Positions 1-8,743 of a stretch of DNA of 64,000 nt are shown here, in pieces. Numbering within the stretch: the stretch's first letter is position 1; each line of letters opens with the position of its first letter. Source of the DNA: an uncultured Porphyromonadaceae bacterium (GTDB lineage: Bacteria; Bacteroidota; Bacteroidia; Bacteroidales; Muribaculaceae); contig URMS01000010.1 in assembly GCA_900548975.1 (NCBI GenBank), forward strand, positions 35,617-99,616, given 5' to 3'. A program made the translations under genes and the position numbers. The notes below the pieces were generated by a model. That model had not been told where the DNA came from and did not search any database. It was given only the letters and a program-made list of their open reading frames with translations.

Positions 1-1722
1 ACGGCCCACGGCGGCAAGTTTCTTTTCGAGCTGACGCACGCCGCTCTCGGCGGTATACTGGCGCACAATGGCGGCTATGGCCTCGTCGCTTATTCTCAGG
101 GCTTCATCCGACAAGGCGAGTTCGCGCCGTATGCGCGGCAGCAGGTGGCGCCTGGCGATCTCTACCTTTTCCTCGAGCAGATAACCGTTTATCTCGATTA
201 TCTCCATGCGGTCGAGCAAGGGACGGCTGACGGTCGACAGAGTGTTAGCCGTGGCGATGAAAAGAACTTTCGACAGATCGAAGTCCACATCGACATAATT
301 ATCGTGGAAATGACAGTTCTGCTCGGGATCGAGCACCTCGAGCAGAGCCGCGCCCGGATCGCCCTTATAGTCGTGGCCGATTTTGTCGATTTCGTCGAGC
401 ACAAGCACGGGGTCGGCACAGCCGGCACGCTTCATGGCATCGACTATGCGGCCGGGCATGGCGCCGATATATGTGCGGCGGTGTCCGCGGATCTCGGCCT
501 CGTCGTGGAGACCGCCGAACGACACCCGCTCGTAGCGGCGGCCGAGCGCACGCGCCACCGACTTGCCTATCGACGTTTTGCCGACGCCGGGAGGGCCTAC
601 AAGGCAGAGTATCGGCGCTTTTCCGCCGGGATTGTGTTTGAGCACGGCGAGCTGCTCGACAATACGCTCTTTTACCTTCTCGAGACCGTAGTGGTCTTCG
701 TCGAGGATCTGCTCGGCTTCGCCAAGGGGTACATCCTCGGCCTTATATACGTTCCACGGCAGAGCGAGAAGGGTCTCCAGATAGCTGTAGAGGACAGAAT
801 AATCGGGAGTGGTGGGATTATAGCGGCGCAGCTTCTCGACCTCGCGGCCGAAAAGACGGCGCACTTCCGGGGGCATGAGGCTCTTTTCGGCCCGGGCCAC
901 AAGCTCGTCGGCCTCGTCGGCCTCGTCGCCGTAGAGAGTTTCGCGAATGGCCTCCATCTGCTGCTGGAGGAAAGCATTTTTCTGGTTCTCCTCCATGTTC
1001 TGGCGGGCACGCTTCATTATCTTCTCCGTGAGCTTCATGTGCTCGACGAAGGTCTGGACCTGTGTGAGCAGCCCCATGGCGCGCTCCTGGATGTTCGACT
1101 TTGCCAAAAGCTCGTTCTTTGCCTTGGAGTCGAAGGGCAGATTGGTGCACAGGAAGTTGACAAGCGTGGTATCGTTGTCGATCTGCCGCACGGCGGGCAG
1201 CAGATTTGTAGGATCGTTGACCGATAGAGCCTCCTCGGCGTCGCGGCGTATCTGCTCGCATGTAAGGGTAAGGTCGAGCGATTCCTTATTGACGTGGTCT
1301 TCGAGCGGCTTCACACGTGCGGTGAGCCACTGCTCGCGCGAGAGGCCGCGACCCATGATGCGGAACTTTCCGCGGGCGCGCACAAGCGCCAGATGCGCAC
1401 CGTCGGGACGCTCGAACACGCTCAGCACATCGGCATAAGTGCCGTACTTAAAGAGGCCGGTGGTTACCGCCGGCGATTCCTCGTCGGCATTGAGCTGGCA
1501 CACGATGCCCACGGGCACACTCCCGCTCTCGGCATACTGAGCAAGGGCGAGCGCGGTGTCGCGCCCGAGCTCGAACGATACCGTAAGATCGGGGAAAAGC
1601 ACAAGATTGCGTGTCGGCAGAACAGGCAGATTGTCGTTGTCGGGTTCCTTGTCGAATCGAGTGAGATCTATCTCAATTTTCTTGAAACCCATGTCGATAG
1701 TATCTATATTATCTTTGGCCAT
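1..1722 (-). CDS. lon: Lon ATP-dependent protease, 3' end cut by window
   Basis: The first 574 codons of endopeptidase La, a cytosolic AAA+ protease that degrades misfolded and regulatory proteins. The N-terminal substrate-binding LON domain (about residues 30-230) contains LPVLPTRNLVLFPDLTV near the start. A helical linker follows, then the AAA+ module with Walker A GPPGVGKT (376-383), Walker B VLVLDE (439-444) and an arginine-rich segment. The Ser-Lys proteolytic domain, normally the last 200 or so residues of a protein of about 800 aa, lies beyond position 1, so its integrity cannot be judged. The start is the ATG at 1720-1722 (MAKDNIDTIDMGF), just downstream of a TAACTTTG promoter box. 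Identification is secure. Confidence 0.97.
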   Translation of the reverse strand, partial: MAKDNIDTIDMGFKKIEIDLTRFDKEPDNDNLPVLPTRNLVLFPDLTVSFELGRDTALALAQYAESGSVPVGIVCQLNADEESPAVTTGLFKYGTYADVLSVFERPDGAHLALVRARGKFRIMGRGLSREQWLTARVKPLEDHVNKESLDLTLTCEQIRRDAEEALSVNDPTNLLPAVRQIDNDTTLVNFLCTNLPFDSKAKNELLAKSNIQERAMGLLTQVQTFVEHMKLTEKIMKRARQNMEENQKNAFLQQQMEAIRETLYGDEADEADELVARAEKSLMPPEVRRLFGREVEKLRRYNPTTPDYSVLYSYLETLLALPWNVYKAEDVPLGEAEQILDEDHYGLEKVKERIVEQLAVLKHNPGGKAPILCLVGPPGVGKTSIGKSVARALGRRYERVSFGGLHDEAEIRGHRRTYIGAMPGRIVDAMKRAGCADPVLVLDEIDKIGHDYKGDPGAALLEVLDPEQNCHFHDNYVDVDFDLSKVLFIATANTLSTVSRPLLDRMEIIEINGYLLEEKVEIARRHLLPRIRRELALSDEALRISDEAIAAIVRQYTAESGVRQLEKKLAAVGR

Positions 1723-1747
1723 AATGGTGGATGTGCAAAACAGAGTG

Positions 1748-1755
1748 CAAAGTTA
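1748..1755 (-). promoter_or_regulatory. Candidate -7 box upstream of lon
   Basis: On the minus strand this reads TAACTTTG, a match to the Bacteroidota -7 consensus TAnnTTTG, about 26 bp upstream of the lon start codon. No clear TTTG -33 element is visible 19-21 bp further upstream, so the call is moderate. Confidence 0.5.
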
Positions 1756-1809
1756 CGCTTTTTTTCTCATATTACACACATTCCGTACCGGCACGCACCG
1801 GCGCAGGGG

Positions 1810-2565
1810 TCAGATTATCTCAAGATTGTCGGCCAGACGCTGACGCACGACCTCGTACATCATCACGCCGGCAGCCACACCCACATTGAGCGAGCCGATC
1901 TTGCCGAACATGGGGATGGCGCTGCGTGTGTCGGCCAGGCGCAGGACCTCGGGAGATATGCCGACATCCTCGGCGCCCATCACTATGGCTACAGGCGTGG
2001 TATAGTCGCCCAGAGTATAGTTCTGCGAGGCTTTCTCGGTGGCGCACACTATCTGGCAGCCGCTGTCCTTGAGGAAGCGCACGGCATCGGCAAGAGAGTT
2101 CTCGCGGCATACGGGGATGTGCAGAAGCGCGCCTGCCGAGGTCTTGACGGCATCGGCGCCGACACTTACGCTGCCCCGGGTGGGAATGACGATGGCATTG
2201 ACGCCGCAGCACTCGGCCGTGCGGGCCATGGCGCCAAAATTGCGCACGTCGGTGATACCGTCGAGCACCAGAATGAAAGGCAGCACGCCGTCCTCGAACA
2301 TCGTCGGCACGATGTCGTGCAGGCGGCAGTAGGCCACGGCACTGAGGAATGCCACCACGCCCTGATGGTTCTTGCGCGTGATCCGGTTGAGTTTCTCGAC
2401 CGGCACACGCTGCACGGGTATGAGATGCGCCTTGGCGAGTTTGAGCAGACGCTGGGCGAGTTCGCCGTTGAGGTCTTTCTTGATGAGGAGCTTATCGATG
2501 GTGCGGCCCGATTCGATGGCCTCGATGGCCGAATGTATGCCGAAGATATAGTCGTTGGAATCCAC
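1810..2565 (-). CDS. rlmB: TrmH/SpoU-family 23S rRNA 2'-O-methyltransferase (RlmB-like)
   Basis: A 251-aa SPOUT methyltransferase that would 2'-O-methylate a guanosine in 23S rRNA using S-adenosylmethionine. The N-terminal substrate-binding domain begins with YIFGIHSAIEAI. The trefoil-knot motifs are all present: motif 1 LDGITDVRNFGAMARTAE (about 101-118), motif 2 IVMGAEDVGIS (194-204) and motif 3 IPMFGKIGSLNVGVAAGV (217-234). Length fits RlmB/TrmH. It lies 28 bp downstream of recN in the same direction, so it may be the last gene of the coaBC-recN cluster. Which nucleotide it modifies is inferred from family only. Confidence 0.93.
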   Translation of the reverse strand: MDSNDYIFGIHSAIEAIESGRTIDKLLIKKDLNGELAQRLLKLAKAHLIPVQRVPVEKLNRITRKNHQGVVAFLSAVAYCRLHDIVPTMFEDGVLPFILVLDGITDVRNFGAMARTAECCGVNAIVIPTRGSVSVGADAVKTSAGALLHIPVCRENSLADAVRFLKDSGCQIVCATEKASQNYTLGDYTTPVAIVMGAEDVGISPEVLRLADTRSAIPMFGKIGSLNVGVAAGVMMYEVVRQRLADNLEII

Positions 2566-2567
2566 TG

Positions 2568-2599
2568 GGAAGTTAGAAATTAGTAATTACAAGTTAGGA
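2568..2599. repeat. Single arm of an AAGTTAG-type hairpin repeat
   Basis: The rlmB-recN spacer is made of degenerate AAGTTAG/AAATTAG/AAGTTAGG words, the same vocabulary as the full hairpins at 19451-19539 and 57343-57566. Only one arm is present, so no large hairpin can form. It also encodes the last residues of recN. Confidence 0.5.
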
Positions 2600-4291
2600 G
2601 TTGCTGCGGTCGAGGAGCGAGCGGGCGGTGGCGAGGGCTGCGGGGTCGTCGGGCTTGCCGCTGAGCATCAGGGCGAGTTCGGCCTCGCGTGCGGCGCGGT
2701 CGAGACGGCGTATGCGCGTGGTGGTGCTGTTTTCGTCGTCTTCCTTGTATACCTTGAAGTGCACGCGGCCCATGGCAGCCACTCCGGGAAGATGGGTGAT
2801 GCATATCACCTGCAGCGACCGGCTCATGGAGGCCATCATGGCGGCCATGCGGGTGGCCACGTCGCCCGAAACGCCCGTATCGACCTCGTCGAATATTATC
2901 GAGGGCAGATGCATGCGCTCGGCAAGGATGGCGCGTACCGTAAGCACGAGCCTCGAAATCTCGCCGCCGGAAGCGGCGCCTCCGAGGGGCATCAGGGCCT
3001 GATTCTTATTGAAGGCGAAGAGGTATTGCACCTGGTCGAAGCCGTCGTGCCCGAGTTTGCAGCGGGTAAAGGATATGTCGCACCGCAGATTGGGCATTCC
3101 CAGCGGGGATGCGGCCTCGCGGAGCTGTCGTGCGAAGACAGAAGCGGCTGCCGTACGTTTGTCGCTGAGCGCTGTAGCCAGAGTCACGGCGGCCTTTTTG
3201 GCGCGTTTGGCCTCGGCCTCAAGGCGTGCGAGCACGCGGTCGCCGTCCTCGAGGGTGGCGAGCTGACTGCCGAGACGGTCGCGGATTTCGATGAGTTCGT
3301 CGGCATTGGCCACATGGTGCTTGGTCTCGAGGGAATAGAGGCGGCTCAGCCGCTCCTCGACCTCCTCGAGGCGCCCCGGGTCGGCATTGAGCGAGCCGCG
3401 GTATTCCATCAGGGTATCGGCGATGTCGGCGAGTTCTATGCGGGCCGATTCGAGGCGCTCGGACAGATTGTGGAAATCGACGTCGGGCTCGGTGTCGGCA
3501 TCGTCGTCGGCAAGGTCGATGGCGAGACTCTCGACAGCCGACACGGCCTCGTCGAGGGCCGTCTGCACATTGGCGGGTTCGCCGGCGAGAGGCGTAATGG
3601 CGCGGTCGATCTGCTCGAGAAGACCGTCGAGGTTCGACAGCGTCTCGCGCTCGTGCTCGAGCGATTCGTGCTCGCCGGGCTGCAGTTCCATGGCTTCGAG
3701 CTCGTTGTACTGAAATGCGAGATAGTCGGCATCGTCGCGGTTGCGGCGTATCATGTCGCGGGTCTCGGTGTACTGCCTGAGGCTGCGGCGGTAGACGGCG
3801 TAGGCCTCGCGGTAGCTTTCGAGCAAAGGCGCTGTTTCGGCAAGATTGTCGAGAATCTCGAGCTGATATTCGGGCGAGGCGAGCAGCAGATTCTGGTGCT
3901 GCGAATGTATGTCGATGAGGCGCACGGCTATCTGCCTGAGAACAGGCAAGGTAACAGGCGAATCGTTGACAAAGGCCCGCGAACGGCCGCCCGGCAGAAG
4001 CTCGCGACGCAGTATGCAGTCGCCGTCGACACTCTCGAAACCGAGTTCGGCAAGGATGCCGGCCACTCCGGGAGCGTCGACGATGCCGAAGACAGCCTCT
4101 ATCACCGACTTACGCGCGGCATCGCGCACCACACGCATGTCGGCGCGCTCGCCCAGCAGCAGCCCCAGAGCACCGAGTATTATCGACTTGCCGGCACCGG
4201 TCTCGCCGGTGATGATGTTGAAACCGGGGTCGAACTCGATCTCTATATTGCTGATGAGGGCATAGTTGGATATGAGAAGACTTTTAATCAT
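2594..4291 (-). CDS. recN: DNA repair protein RecN
   Basis: A 565-aa SMC-like ATPase acting in RecA-dependent repair of double-strand breaks. Walker A GETGAGKS lies at residues 29-36. A long charged, coiled-coil-forming middle follows (about 150-370, with many Glu/Arg/Leu repeats). The C-terminal half carries the ABC signature SGGEISRLVL and Walker B IIFDEVDTGVSG. Full family length. The ATG overlaps the stop of the upstream DUF4835 gene by 4 nt (positions 4288-4291), implying translational coupling. The extreme C-terminus runs into a repeat arm, so the last few residues may be variable between strains. Confidence 0.97.
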   Translation of the reverse strand: MIKSLLISNYALISNIEIEFDPGFNIITGETGAGKSIILGALGLLLGERADMRVVRDAARKSVIEAVFGIVDAPGVAGILAELGFESVDGDCILRRELLPGGRSRAFVNDSPVTLPVLRQIAVRLIDIHSQHQNLLLASPEYQLEILDNLAETAPLLESYREAYAVYRRSLRQYTETRDMIRRNRDDADYLAFQYNELEAMELQPGEHESLEHERETLSNLDGLLEQIDRAITPLAGEPANVQTALDEAVSAVESLAIDLADDDADTEPDVDFHNLSERLESARIELADIADTLMEYRGSLNADPGRLEEVEERLSRLYSLETKHHVANADELIEIRDRLGSQLATLEDGDRVLARLEAEAKRAKKAAVTLATALSDKRTAAASVFARQLREAASPLGMPNLRCDISFTRCKLGHDGFDQVQYLFAFNKNQALMPLGGAASGGEISRLVLTVRAILAERMHLPSIIFDEVDTGVSGDVATRMAAMMASMSRSLQVICITHLPGVAAMGRVHFKVYKEDDENSTTTRIRRLDRAAREAELALMLSGKPDDPAALATARSLLDRSNS

Positions 4292-5211
4292 TTTTCAGCT
4301 CCTTTCTTCAGTTCTTCCAGACGCTGCTGCTCGGTGGGATAGATGGGCTCGAGAAGCTTGTAGACGGTCTCGCGCTCGCGCTGGGGCGCCTTGGAGTAGA
4401 TGTTGACGAGCTCGTCGAGCTTGGCGTCCTTGAACATGGACAGCGCCACCGACATGGGCGCGTTGCTGTAGATTTTCTGAATGGCGTCGAGCGACTCGGT
4501 GACGGCTGCACGGCCTTTGTCGACCGAGGTCGACATTATGTCGAGACCCTGACGATGGTATTTGTACAGCAGCTCGCGTATGACCGAAGCGGGCGCATCG
4601 GTGAAGGATGCAAGCACAGCGCTGCGGTTCTTGGTGTCCTCGAAAGCCTTCCACCCTGTCTCGCCCGATGACTGCGCCATCTGCACGATCTGCTTGAGGC
4701 GCTCGAAATAGGGTTCGCCGCCGTTAGGCGAAAAGGAGTCGAAATCCACTGCGAGCACCAGGAAGGCATAGAAATTGAGGATGGCGGTAAGCTGGCTCTC
4801 CATGTTGTTGACGGAATAGACCAGCGGCTCGCCCTCGCGGTAGGTGAACTCGACCTTGGTGTCCTTGAAATTGATGAGAGTGGTGGTGTAGCTGCTGTTG
4901 TAGACCGGACGCGTGGACTGGATCTGCAGATCGCCCTTCACCACGTCGTCGGCGTACTCCTTGACGGTGAGGAAGAGGCGGCATTCGATCTTTTCGTTAG
5001 CCGCTATCTGTGTGTTGGTGAATACTGTGGTATTGAGGTATTCGGTCATAGCCTGCTGAAGGGTCTCGAACACCTGCTTGTAGGTGCCGTTGACCTGGTC
5101 GGTGTTTACTTCGACGGTACACAGCAGTTCCTGCGCCGCGGCGCCTGCCGGAGCGAGGCAAGCGAGGACACCGAGGACTAACGACCGGAGGAGAAATCGT
5201 AATACATTCAT
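4288..5211 (-). CDS. DUF4835 family secreted protein (PorD-like)
   Basis: A 307-aa protein with a signal peptide (MNVLRFLLRSLVLGVLA..., cleavage after AAAQ). The mature part starts ELLCTVEVNTDQV and ends in a charged tail. It matches the Bacteroidota-specific DUF4835 family, which some annotation pipelines call type IX secretion protein PorD; its mechanism is not established. The frame stays open far upstream, but the ATG at 5209-5211 is preferred because it is followed directly by the signal peptide and overlaps the coaBC stop by 4 nt. It lies between coaBC and recN, an arrangement I recall as common in Bacteroidota. Likely periplasmic. Confidence 0.85.
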   Translation of the reverse strand: MNVLRFLLRSLVLGVLACLAPAGAAAQELLCTVEVNTDQVNGTYKQVFETLQQAMTEYLNTTVFTNTQIAANEKIECRLFLTVKEYADDVVKGDLQIQSTRPVYNSSYTTTLINFKDTKVEFTYREGEPLVYSVNNMESQLTAILNFYAFLVLAVDFDSFSPNGGEPYFERLKQIVQMAQSSGETGWKAFEDTKNRSAVLASFTDAPASVIRELLYKYHRQGLDIMSTSVDKGRAAVTESLDAIQKIYSNAPMSVALSMFKDAKLDELVNIYSKAPQRERETVYKLLEPIYPTEQQRLEELKKGAEK

Positions 5212-6407
5212 AGAGAGGCGATGAAATCGAGGATATCGGCTGCCACGGCCTTTTTGGACTTGAGAGGATAGTCGACAGGAGTGTCGGTGCGGGCCGATAT
5301 GATGGAAATGCGGTTGGTGTCGGTGCCGAAACCGGCACCTTTGTCGGCAAGGCTGTTCACCACTATCATATCCAGGTTCTTGCGGGCAAGCTTGTCGCGG
5401 CCGTTGTCGATGGCATGGTCTGTCTCGAGGGCGAAGCCTACGAGAATCTGCCCGGGACGCTTCTCGCAGCCGAGAGTGGCGGCGATATCGGGATTTTTGA
5501 CGAGCTGTATGCTGTCGAACTGCGCTTTCTCGCGCTTTATCTTGGAGTCGAAGACCTCGGCGGGGGCATAGTCGGCCACGGCGGCCGTCATGATGGCGAT
5601 ATCGGCGTCGGCGAACGCTTCCTGTGCGGCGGCGAGCATCTGCCGCGCACTCTCCACATCGATGCGGCGTATGCGGGAGCTGACGGTAGACAGCGCCGTC
5701 GGGCCGCTGACCAAGGTGACCTCGGCGCCGCGGGCGGCGGCCTCCTCGGCGATAGCATAGCCCATCTTGCCGGTAGAGAAATTGCCGATGAAACGCACCG
5801 GATCGATGCGCTCGTAGGTGGGGCCGGCCGTGACAAGCACCTTCTTGCCCGCGAGGGGCCCCGAGGCGGCGAAGAAGTCGGCAAGCACGGCGGCTATTTT
5901 CTCGGGCTCTTCCATGCGGCCGCGGCCACTGAGACCGCTGGCGAGTTCGCCGGTCTCGGGCTCGATGATGTGCACGCCGTCGGCGGCGAGAGTGGCAAGA
6001 TTGCGCGCCGTGGTCGGATGCGCCATCATGTCGAGGTCCATGGCCGGAGCCACAAACACTGGGCAACGGGCCGACAGATAGGTGGTGACAAGCATGTTGT
6101 CGGCCACGCCGGTGGCCATTTTAGCCAGGGTGGAAGCTGTGGCAGGCGCCACAATCATGGCGTCGGCCCACTCGCCCAGCGACACATGCGAATGCCACTC
6201 GCCGGTATTGGCGCTGAAAAACTCGGTTATGACAGGGCGCCGCGACAGCGACGACAGGGTGACGGGCTGTATAAACTCGCGGGCATTGGGCGTCATGATC
6301 ACCTGCACCTGCGCTCCGCCCTTGACAAGCTGCCGCAACAGCGTCACGCTCTTGTAGGCGGCAATGCCGCCGCTGATGCCGAGGATTATATTCTTGTCTT
6401 TCAGCAT
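5208..6407 (-). CDS. coaBC: Bifunctional phosphopantothenoylcysteine decarboxylase / phosphopantothenate-cysteine ligase
   Basis: A 399-aa fusion catalysing two coenzyme A steps: ligation of cysteine to 4'-phosphopantothenate and decarboxylation to 4'-phosphopantetheine. The flavoprotein CoaC domain (about 1-185) starts with GISGGIAAYKSVTLLRQL and contains APATASTLAKMATGVADN and APAMDLDMM. The CoaB domain starts near 190 with VLVTAGPTYERIDPVRFIGN. The substrate-flap motif reads LASGLSGRGRMEEP, so the Cys used as proton donor in E. coli (ACG) is Ser here. I believe this is usual in Bacteroidota, but could not check. Overlaps the upstream exonuclease by 7 nt and the downstream DUF4835 gene by 4 nt. 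Confidence 0.96.
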   Translation of the reverse strand: MLKDKNIILGISGGIAAYKSVTLLRQLVKGGAQVQVIMTPNAREFIQPVTLSSLSRRPVITEFFSANTGEWHSHVSLGEWADAMIVAPATASTLAKMATGVADNMLVTTYLSARCPVFVAPAMDLDMMAHPTTARNLATLAADGVHIIEPETGELASGLSGRGRMEEPEKIAAVLADFFAASGPLAGKKVLVTAGPTYERIDPVRFIGNFSTGKMGYAIAEEAAARGAEVTLVSGPTALSTVSSRIRRIDVESARQMLAAAQEAFADADIAIMTAAVADYAPAEVFDSKIKREKAQFDSIQLVKNPDIAATLGCEKRPGQILVGFALETDHAIDNGRDKLARKNLDMIVVNSLADKGAGFGTDTNRISIISARTDTPVDYPLKSKKAVAADILDFIASL

Positions 6408-7168
6408 TTCTTAGTGCGGAGACGGATACGGGTGAAGACTTTCTTGGTGTTGCGGGGAAAATCGCCCTGCATAATCCAGCTGTAATAGCCCGGATCTTTT
6501 TCGAGAACTTCCTGGGCCACACGGCCCTTGTACTTGCCGAAATTGATGATCTCGCGGTTCTGATCGTCGTAGATCAGACGGCCGGCAATGTCGACATTGC
6601 GGTTTGCGCAGGCATACTCCGACAGAGGCCCTATCTCGGCGGGAAGATCGTCGTAGCGTTCGAGCTGAGCCAGAAGCACCTCCATGGTGGCGCGGGTGTC
6701 GTAGAGAGCGCCGTGGGCACCTTCGAGCTCCTTGCCGCAGTAGTAGCGGTAGGCGGCCACAAGCGTGCGCGGCTCCTTCTTGTGGTAGATTGTCTGGACG
6801 TCGATGAAACGGGCCTTGGAGAAGTCGAAATCTATGCCGGCACGCTCGAATTCGGCATCGAGAAGCGGAATGTCGAAGCGGTTGGAGTTGAAGCCGGCGA
6901 TGTCGCAGCCCACAAGCTGCTGGGCCAGCGAGGCCGCCACCTGACGGAAGGTAGGCTCGGCGGCCACATCCTCGTCGGTGATATGGTGTATGGCTGTGGC
7001 TTCAGCGGGGATGGGCATCTCGGGGTTGATGCGCCGGGTCTTTTCTACGACATGACCGTCGGGGTGAAGCTTGACCATCGAAATCTCGACGATGCGGTCG
7101 CTTGCTATGTTCGTGCCGGTGGTCTCGAGATCGAAGAACACCACCGGGCGGTTGAGTTTAAGTCTCAT
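6401..7168 (-). CDS. DnaQ-like 3'-5' exonuclease (DEDDh)
   Basis: A 255-aa DnaQ-fold exonuclease. Exo I is VFFDLETTGTN (residues 8-18), exo II GFNSNRFDIPLLDAEF, and the DEDDh exo III HGALYDTRATMEVL. The C-terminus (FGKYKGRVAQEVLEKD...YYSWIMQGDFP) resembles the short tail domain seen in many Bacteroidota epsilon-like exonucleases. It may proofread or process DNA ends; whether it serves the replicative polymerase cannot be told. The frame is open 34 codons further upstream, but that part is encoded by the intergenic hairpin repeat, so the ATG at 7166-7168 (MRLKLNRP) is chosen. Its end overlaps coaBC by 7 nt. Confidence 0.92.
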   Translation of the reverse strand: MRLKLNRPVVFFDLETTGTNIASDRIVEISMVKLHPDGHVVEKTRRINPEMPIPAEATAIHHITDEDVAAEPTFRQVAASLAQQLVGCDIAGFNSNRFDIPLLDAEFERAGIDFDFSKARFIDVQTIYHKKEPRTLVAAYRYYCGKELEGAHGALYDTRATMEVLLAQLERYDDLPAEIGPLSEYACANRNVDIAGRLIYDDQNREIINFGKYKGRVAQEVLEKDPGYYSWIMQGDFPRNTKKVFTRIRLRTKKC

Positions 7169-7180
7169 TATCTGGTAATC

Positions 7181-7317
7181 TCGCAAGTTTTCAACTTGCT
7201 CACAGTGATGTAAAGTGAAAAGTGAAAGGTGAATGGTGAAGGTAATAGTACTATTCGGTATTATCTTCACTCAGGCGCAGCCTGAATTTCACTTTTCACC
7301 TTATTCACTTTAATTAA
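7181..7317. repeat. Intergenic hairpin repeat, copy 1 (GTGAAAAG type)
   Basis: Starts with TCGCAAGTTTTCAACTTGC (itself an inverted repeat). An arm of GTGAAAAGTGAAAGGTGAA-like words follows, then the palindromic core AATAGTACTATT, a TCAGGC-GCA-GCCTGA mini-hairpin, and a return arm of TTCACTTTTCACC words. Lies in the 180-bp space between dnaN and the exonuclease gene. No promoter is obvious in it. Confidence 0.8.
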
Positions 7318-7348
7318 AGCCTGGGGGGGAAGTTGAATTAATTATCGA

Positions 7349-8479
7349 TTAGAATTCGCCTACGGTCATGGGCATGAGGAGCATCAGCAGCTCGGTGTTC
7401 TCGGGCTCTTCGGCGGGACGGAAGATGCCGGGGCGCGCTGCGTCGCCGAGGTTCACAACCACGTCGCCACTCTTGATGGTAGAAAGGATCTCGACCAGGT
7501 AGCTGGCGCTGAAACCAATGGTGAGCTCGCTGCCTGTGAAGGAGCAAGGCACCTGCTCGCGGGCGCTGGTGCAGAGATTGTTGTCGTTGGTCTTCAGAAG
7601 AATGGCTTCGGGAGTGATGCGGAATTTCTCCAGACCGCCGTCGACCTCTACGAAGATGCCGACACGGCGCACGGCATTGAGAAGAGCCAGGCGGTCGACG
7701 GTGAGCACGAGCGAGTTGCGGGTGGGTATCACGCGGTTATAGTCGGGATATGTACCGTTGAGGAATGTGCACTGGAAGGTGAAATTGGCGCTTTCTATAA
7801 CGGCGCTGCGGGTCGACATGGCGATATCGAGGGTTTCTTCCTTGGCGAACACATTCTTGATGATGGTAGAGGGCTTCGACGGAAGGACACAGCTTCCGGT
7901 AACGCCGGGTGCTGTACGGCGGTCGGTGTAGCGCACGAGCTTGCGGGTGTCGGTAGCCACAAAGGTGATGCTGTCGGGAGCGATGTCGAGCAGCACGCCC
8001 TGCATTATCTGGCGGTATTCGTCGTTGCTGACGGCAAACATAGTGTTGTCGAGACCGGTGATGATCTGCTCTGTAGCCACGCTGAAGCGGATAGGCCCGT
8101 TGACTTCGGGATCGGCCTTAAAAGCCGGGTACTGGTCACCGGGAAGACCCACGAAGCTGTAGTGGCCCGACGAATATGACAACTGTACTTCGAGGGTGTC
8201 TTCGTTGACATCGACTTCCACGCCCTGGTCGGGAAGCTCCTTGAGAAGCTCGACCAGACGACGTGCGCCCAGACAGAAACTGCCCGAGCCCTTGGCACCG
8301 GCCACTTCGAGGCGCGCGGTGAGGGCATTCTCCACATCGGAACCGGTGATAGTGAATGTGTCGCCGTCGAGAGTGAGAAGGAAATTATCGAGAATCGCAA
8401 GTGCGTTTTTGGAGTTGATAACCTTGCTCACGGCAGAAGCCGCATTGTAGAAGGCTTTGCTCGAAACGTTGAATTTCAT
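7349..8479 (-). CDS. dnaN: DNA polymerase III subunit beta (sliding clamp)
   Basis: A 376-aa clamp that encircles DNA and tethers the replicative polymerase. Begins MKFNVSSKAFYNAASAVSKV and shows the three repeated clamp domains, with family landmarks NALAILDNFLLTL, FVGLPGDQYPAF, MQGVLLDIAPDSITFVATD and the C-terminal LLMLLMPM. Full family length. The frame is open 16 codons further upstream, but the ATG at 8477-8479 matches the family N-terminus and lies about 57 bp downstream of a promoter. No dnaA or recF is nearby, so this does not mark an origin. It leads into the exonuclease-coaBC-recN cluster across a hairpin repeat. Confidence 0.97.
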   Translation of the reverse strand: MKFNVSSKAFYNAASAVSKVINSKNALAILDNFLLTLDGDTFTITGSDVENALTARLEVAGAKGSGSFCLGARRLVELLKELPDQGVEVDVNEDTLEVQLSYSSGHYSFVGLPGDQYPAFKADPEVNGPIRFSVATEQIITGLDNTMFAVSNDEYRQIMQGVLLDIAPDSITFVATDTRKLVRYTDRRTAPGVTGSCVLPSKPSTIIKNVFAKEETLDIAMSTRSAVIESANFTFQCTFLNGTYPDYNRVIPTRNSLVLTVDRLALLNAVRRVGIFVEVDGGLEKFRITPEAILLKTNDNNLCTSAREQVPCSFTGSELTIGFSASYLVEILSTIKSGDVVVNLGDAARPGIFRPAEEPENTELLMLLMPMTVGEF

Positions 8480-8541
8480 GACTTTATATATGTTATAATT
8501 ATTTTTTAGACCGGGACATGCCTCCATGGCATATCAATCTA

Positions 8542-8573
8542 CAAATATAGCTATTTTTTCGCAACCCGAGAAA
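8542..8573 (-). promoter_or_regulatory. Promoter of dnaN
   Basis: Minus strand TTTC, 20 nt, TATATTTG: one mismatch to the Bacteroidota -33 TTTG and a perfect TAnnTTTG -7 box. The predicted transcript has a leader of roughly 55 nt. Confidence 0.7.
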
Positions 8574-8589
8574 AAAATATTTACGCAAA

Positions 8590-8624
8590 CGGCCCCGGAT
8601 GCCTGTGTGAGACGTCCGGGGCCG
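8590..8624 (-). terminator. Rho-independent terminator of the first PCMD gene
   Basis: CGGCCCCGGA and TCCGGGGCCG form a perfect 10-bp stem with a 15-nt loop. On the minus strand it is followed by a T-rich stretch ending in TTTTTTT. Lies beyond hairpin repeat copy 2 and upstream of dnaN. Confidence 0.7.
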
Positions 8625-8654
8625 GATATGCGTGGACTGAAGAGTGTTACTTTA

Positions 8655-8742
8655 ATAGTGAAGGGTGAAAGGTGAAGGGTGAAGGTAATAGTACTATTCG
8701 GCCTTGTCACTTTTCACTTCAACTTGAGCTTGCGAAAGTTGA
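8655..8742. repeat. Intergenic hairpin repeat, copy 2 (GTGAAAGG type)
   Basis: GTGAAGGGTGAAAGGTGAAG-like arm, core AATAGTACTATT, return arm TCACTTTTCACTTC, then the end module TCAACTTGAGCTTGCGAAAG. It abuts the stop codon of the 8744-10441 gene. Confidence 0.8.
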
Positions 8743-8743
8743 G

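Noticed and set aside
5212..6066. N-terminal extension of the DUF4835 gene through coaBC
   Set aside because: Arg/Gly-rich shadow translation of coaBC; the signal peptide begins at the ATG ending at 5211.
7169..7270. 34-codon N-terminal extension of the exonuclease
   Set aside because: Encoded by the intergenic hairpin repeat and not part of the DnaQ fold.
7349..8573. Replication origin near dnaN
   Set aside because: No dnaA, recF, gyrB or DnaA-box cluster is present; dnaN is often separate from the origin in Bacteroidota.
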